A stretch of 64,000 nucleotides of DNA from an uncultured Bacteroidales bacterium (GTDB lineage Bacteria > Bacteroidota > Bacteroidia > Bacteroidales > Muribaculaceae), in the NCBI GenBank assembly GCA_902792435.1, contig CADAZN010000008.1:1-64000 (forward strand). Reading direction: 5' to 3'. The position numbers were made by a program, and so were the translations under genes. Of this stretch, positions 62,970 through 64,000 are shown piece by piece. Under the pieces are notes generated by a model. It was not told the DNA's origin. It ran no database searches and saw only the letters and a list, made by a program, of their open reading frames with translations. Position 1 is the first letter of the stretch, and the number at the start of each line of letters is the position of its first letter.

Positions 62970-63860
62970 ATGAAAAAGTTGTTAATTTCATTGTTGGTTA
63001 TATTGTGTGCCACCACGGCACAAGCTCAACTGTTGTGGCGCATCACAGGCGGTAATTGCTACAAGCCGTCTTATCTGTTTGGCACTATTCACCTTGAGAC
63101 AGCAAGTTACATTGATAGCGTGCCTGGTCTGAACGAGGTAATAGGCTGCGTCGACGCCATCTATGGCGAGGTGGTGCAGGATGAGATAATGAGCAAGAAT
63201 GTGATAAGCAAGGTGCTCAAGGAGTCACTGGCTCCTGCCGATAGCACTATCGACCGCCTGTTGACCCCCGAGGAATACAAGATGGTTGACGGAGTGGTCA
63301 AGAGTTACATGATGGGAATAATAGGCCTTGACCGACTTAGCAAGTTAAAACCCATGGCTATTGTTATGCAGCTTGAAGCAATGCAGATGGCTAAGTACTT
63401 CCCTGATTTCAAGTCGCTTGCGGGTGGCGGCATTGATATGGCAGTGCAGAGTCGCGGCAGCGAGCTTGGCAAGTATGTGGGCGGTTTTGAGACTGTGGAG
63501 CAGCAACTGTCGATAGCTTATGGCAGCACCTTGCAAGAGCAGGCTCGAGCGCTGGTGGAAATGTGCTCAAAGGACAAGGAATTTGCCGAGAACAATCGCA
63601 GATTGTGTGACTTGTATCACAGTCAGGATCTTAAAGCTCTGGAACAACATCTTTTTGACCCTGAAAAGGGTATGAGTAGTGAGAGTATAGAACGCATTTC
63701 CTATTCACGCAACCGCAAGTGGATGGATAAGATAGTTGCCACTTTGCCTGTCCAGAGCATGCTAATTGTGGTTGGTGCCGCCCATCTGGTTGGCGATCAA
63801 GGTTTGATTGAGTTGTTGCGCTCTCGTGGCTATGTGGTTGAGGCGGTAGATGCTCCCTAA
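62970..63860 (+). CDS. TraB/GumN-family exported protein
   Basis: 296 aa. Signal peptide (1-20, TTAQAQ), then the TraB/GumN fold, with the GTIH motif (LFGTIHLETASY, about 38-49), a YGEVVQDE block and the C-terminal VVGAAHLVGDQGLIELLRSRGY. The two His-containing motifs resemble the metal-binding Tiki/TraB protease core, so a metal-dependent periplasmic peptidase is possible. ATG 62970 starts the signal peptide; an upstream in-frame extension lacks one and overlaps the promoter. Monocistronic. Confidence 0.88.
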   Translation: MKKLLISLLVILCATTAQAQLLWRITGGNCYKPSYLFGTIHLETASYIDSVPGLNEVIGCVDAIYGEVVQDEIMSKNVISKVLKESLAPADSTIDRLLTPEEYKMVDGVVKSYMMGIIGLDRLSKLKPMAIVMQLEAMQMAKYFPDFKSLAGGGIDMAVQSRGSELGKYVGGFETVEQQLSIAYGSTLQEQARALVEMCSKDKEFAENNRRLCDLYHSQDLKALEQHLFDPEKGMSSESIERISYSRNRKWMDKIVATLPVQSMLIVVGAAHLVGDQGLIELLRSRGYVVEAVDAP

Positions 63861-63931
63861 TTTAGGTTGTCCCGTTTTGCTTTATTAATGTCCTGAATCT
63901 CTCTTTTGTGGCCATCTGATTGATTAATAAG

Positions 63932-63962
63932 TTGCATTTTATGTAGGTAATTAATAATTTTG
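63932..63962 (+). promoter_or_regulatory. Promoter of a gene beyond the right edge
   Basis: TTG (63932-63934), 20 bases, then TAATTTTG (63955-63962). The gene it serves starts outside the window. Confidence 0.6.
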
Positions 63963-64000
63963 CAGACTTAATGTAATAATAAATATTTATATTTTACTAT

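Overview
The window is chromosomal DNA from a Bacteroidales bacterium, most likely a gut lineage of the Muribaculaceae/Prevotellaceae type. Evidence: most promoters have the Bacteroidetes form (TTTG or TTG, 18-22 bases, then TAnnTTTG); there are SusC/SusD-type and Oar-type TonB receptors, BACON-domain lipoproteins, a dockerin-like domain and a surface protein with a type-IX-like C-terminal tail; the housekeeping genes are Bacteroidetes-like. I saw no tRNA, rRNA, CRISPR array, prophage or plasmid genes.

Layout. 1-3.3 kb (minus): a partial glycan-binding-type secreted protein, an S4 RNA-binding protein, pth and rplY. 3.7-5.2 kb: rnz, the SRP RNA, and a second promoter-to-terminator unit that looks like an undescribed small RNA or leader. 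5.2-10.1 kb: Oar-like TonB receptor plus a BACON/OB-fold lipoprotein. 10.4-15.5 kb: panC-panD, ffh, a CapA-type phosphoesterase, a small beta-barrel, and a thioredoxin-fold protein without its cysteines. 15.9-23.7 kb: a SusC-SusD uptake locus with a zinc metallohydrolase and a DUF4302 lipoprotein; its susC is broken by a small out-of-frame deletion. 24.2-27.0 kb: a dockerin-type secreted protein, then an IS200-like Y1 transposase inside 106-bp tandem palindromic repeats.

27.1-35.6 kb: a hemerythrin repair protein with a LuxR-type regulator, pepD, a divergent Nudix/sirtuin pair, rpsA, an AlkZ-related protein, maf and kdsC. 35.8-42.7 kb: a 1180-aa surface protein, a DUF2520 protein, a nitroreductase, and a sialidase-like protein behind engB. 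42.9-52.1 kb: a threonine aldolase, a four-gene operon of mostly unknown function (TIM-barrel lipoprotein, two paralogous ~700-aa exported proteins, a metallophosphoesterase), an aminotransferase and mtgA. 52.3-55.5 kb: a GYF-domain membrane protein and a VTC/DUF4956/DUF2490 operon. 55.6-61.5 kb (minus): pyrG, yidC, a TM2 protein, a GH25 lysozyme and a small exported protein. 61.7-63.9 kb: a REP-associated transposase with its hairpin repeats, then a TraB/GumN protein.

The housekeeping genes (translation, SRP targeting, YidC insertion, pantothenate, Kdo, CTP) are ordinary. Least explained are: the small RNA unit at 4.95-5.15 kb; the palindromic element carried in frame inside the hemerythrin gene, whose promoter also lies in an 18-bp dyad; two unrelated transposase/palindrome systems; the 44-50 kb unknown operon; and the Nudix-sirtuin and VTC operons.
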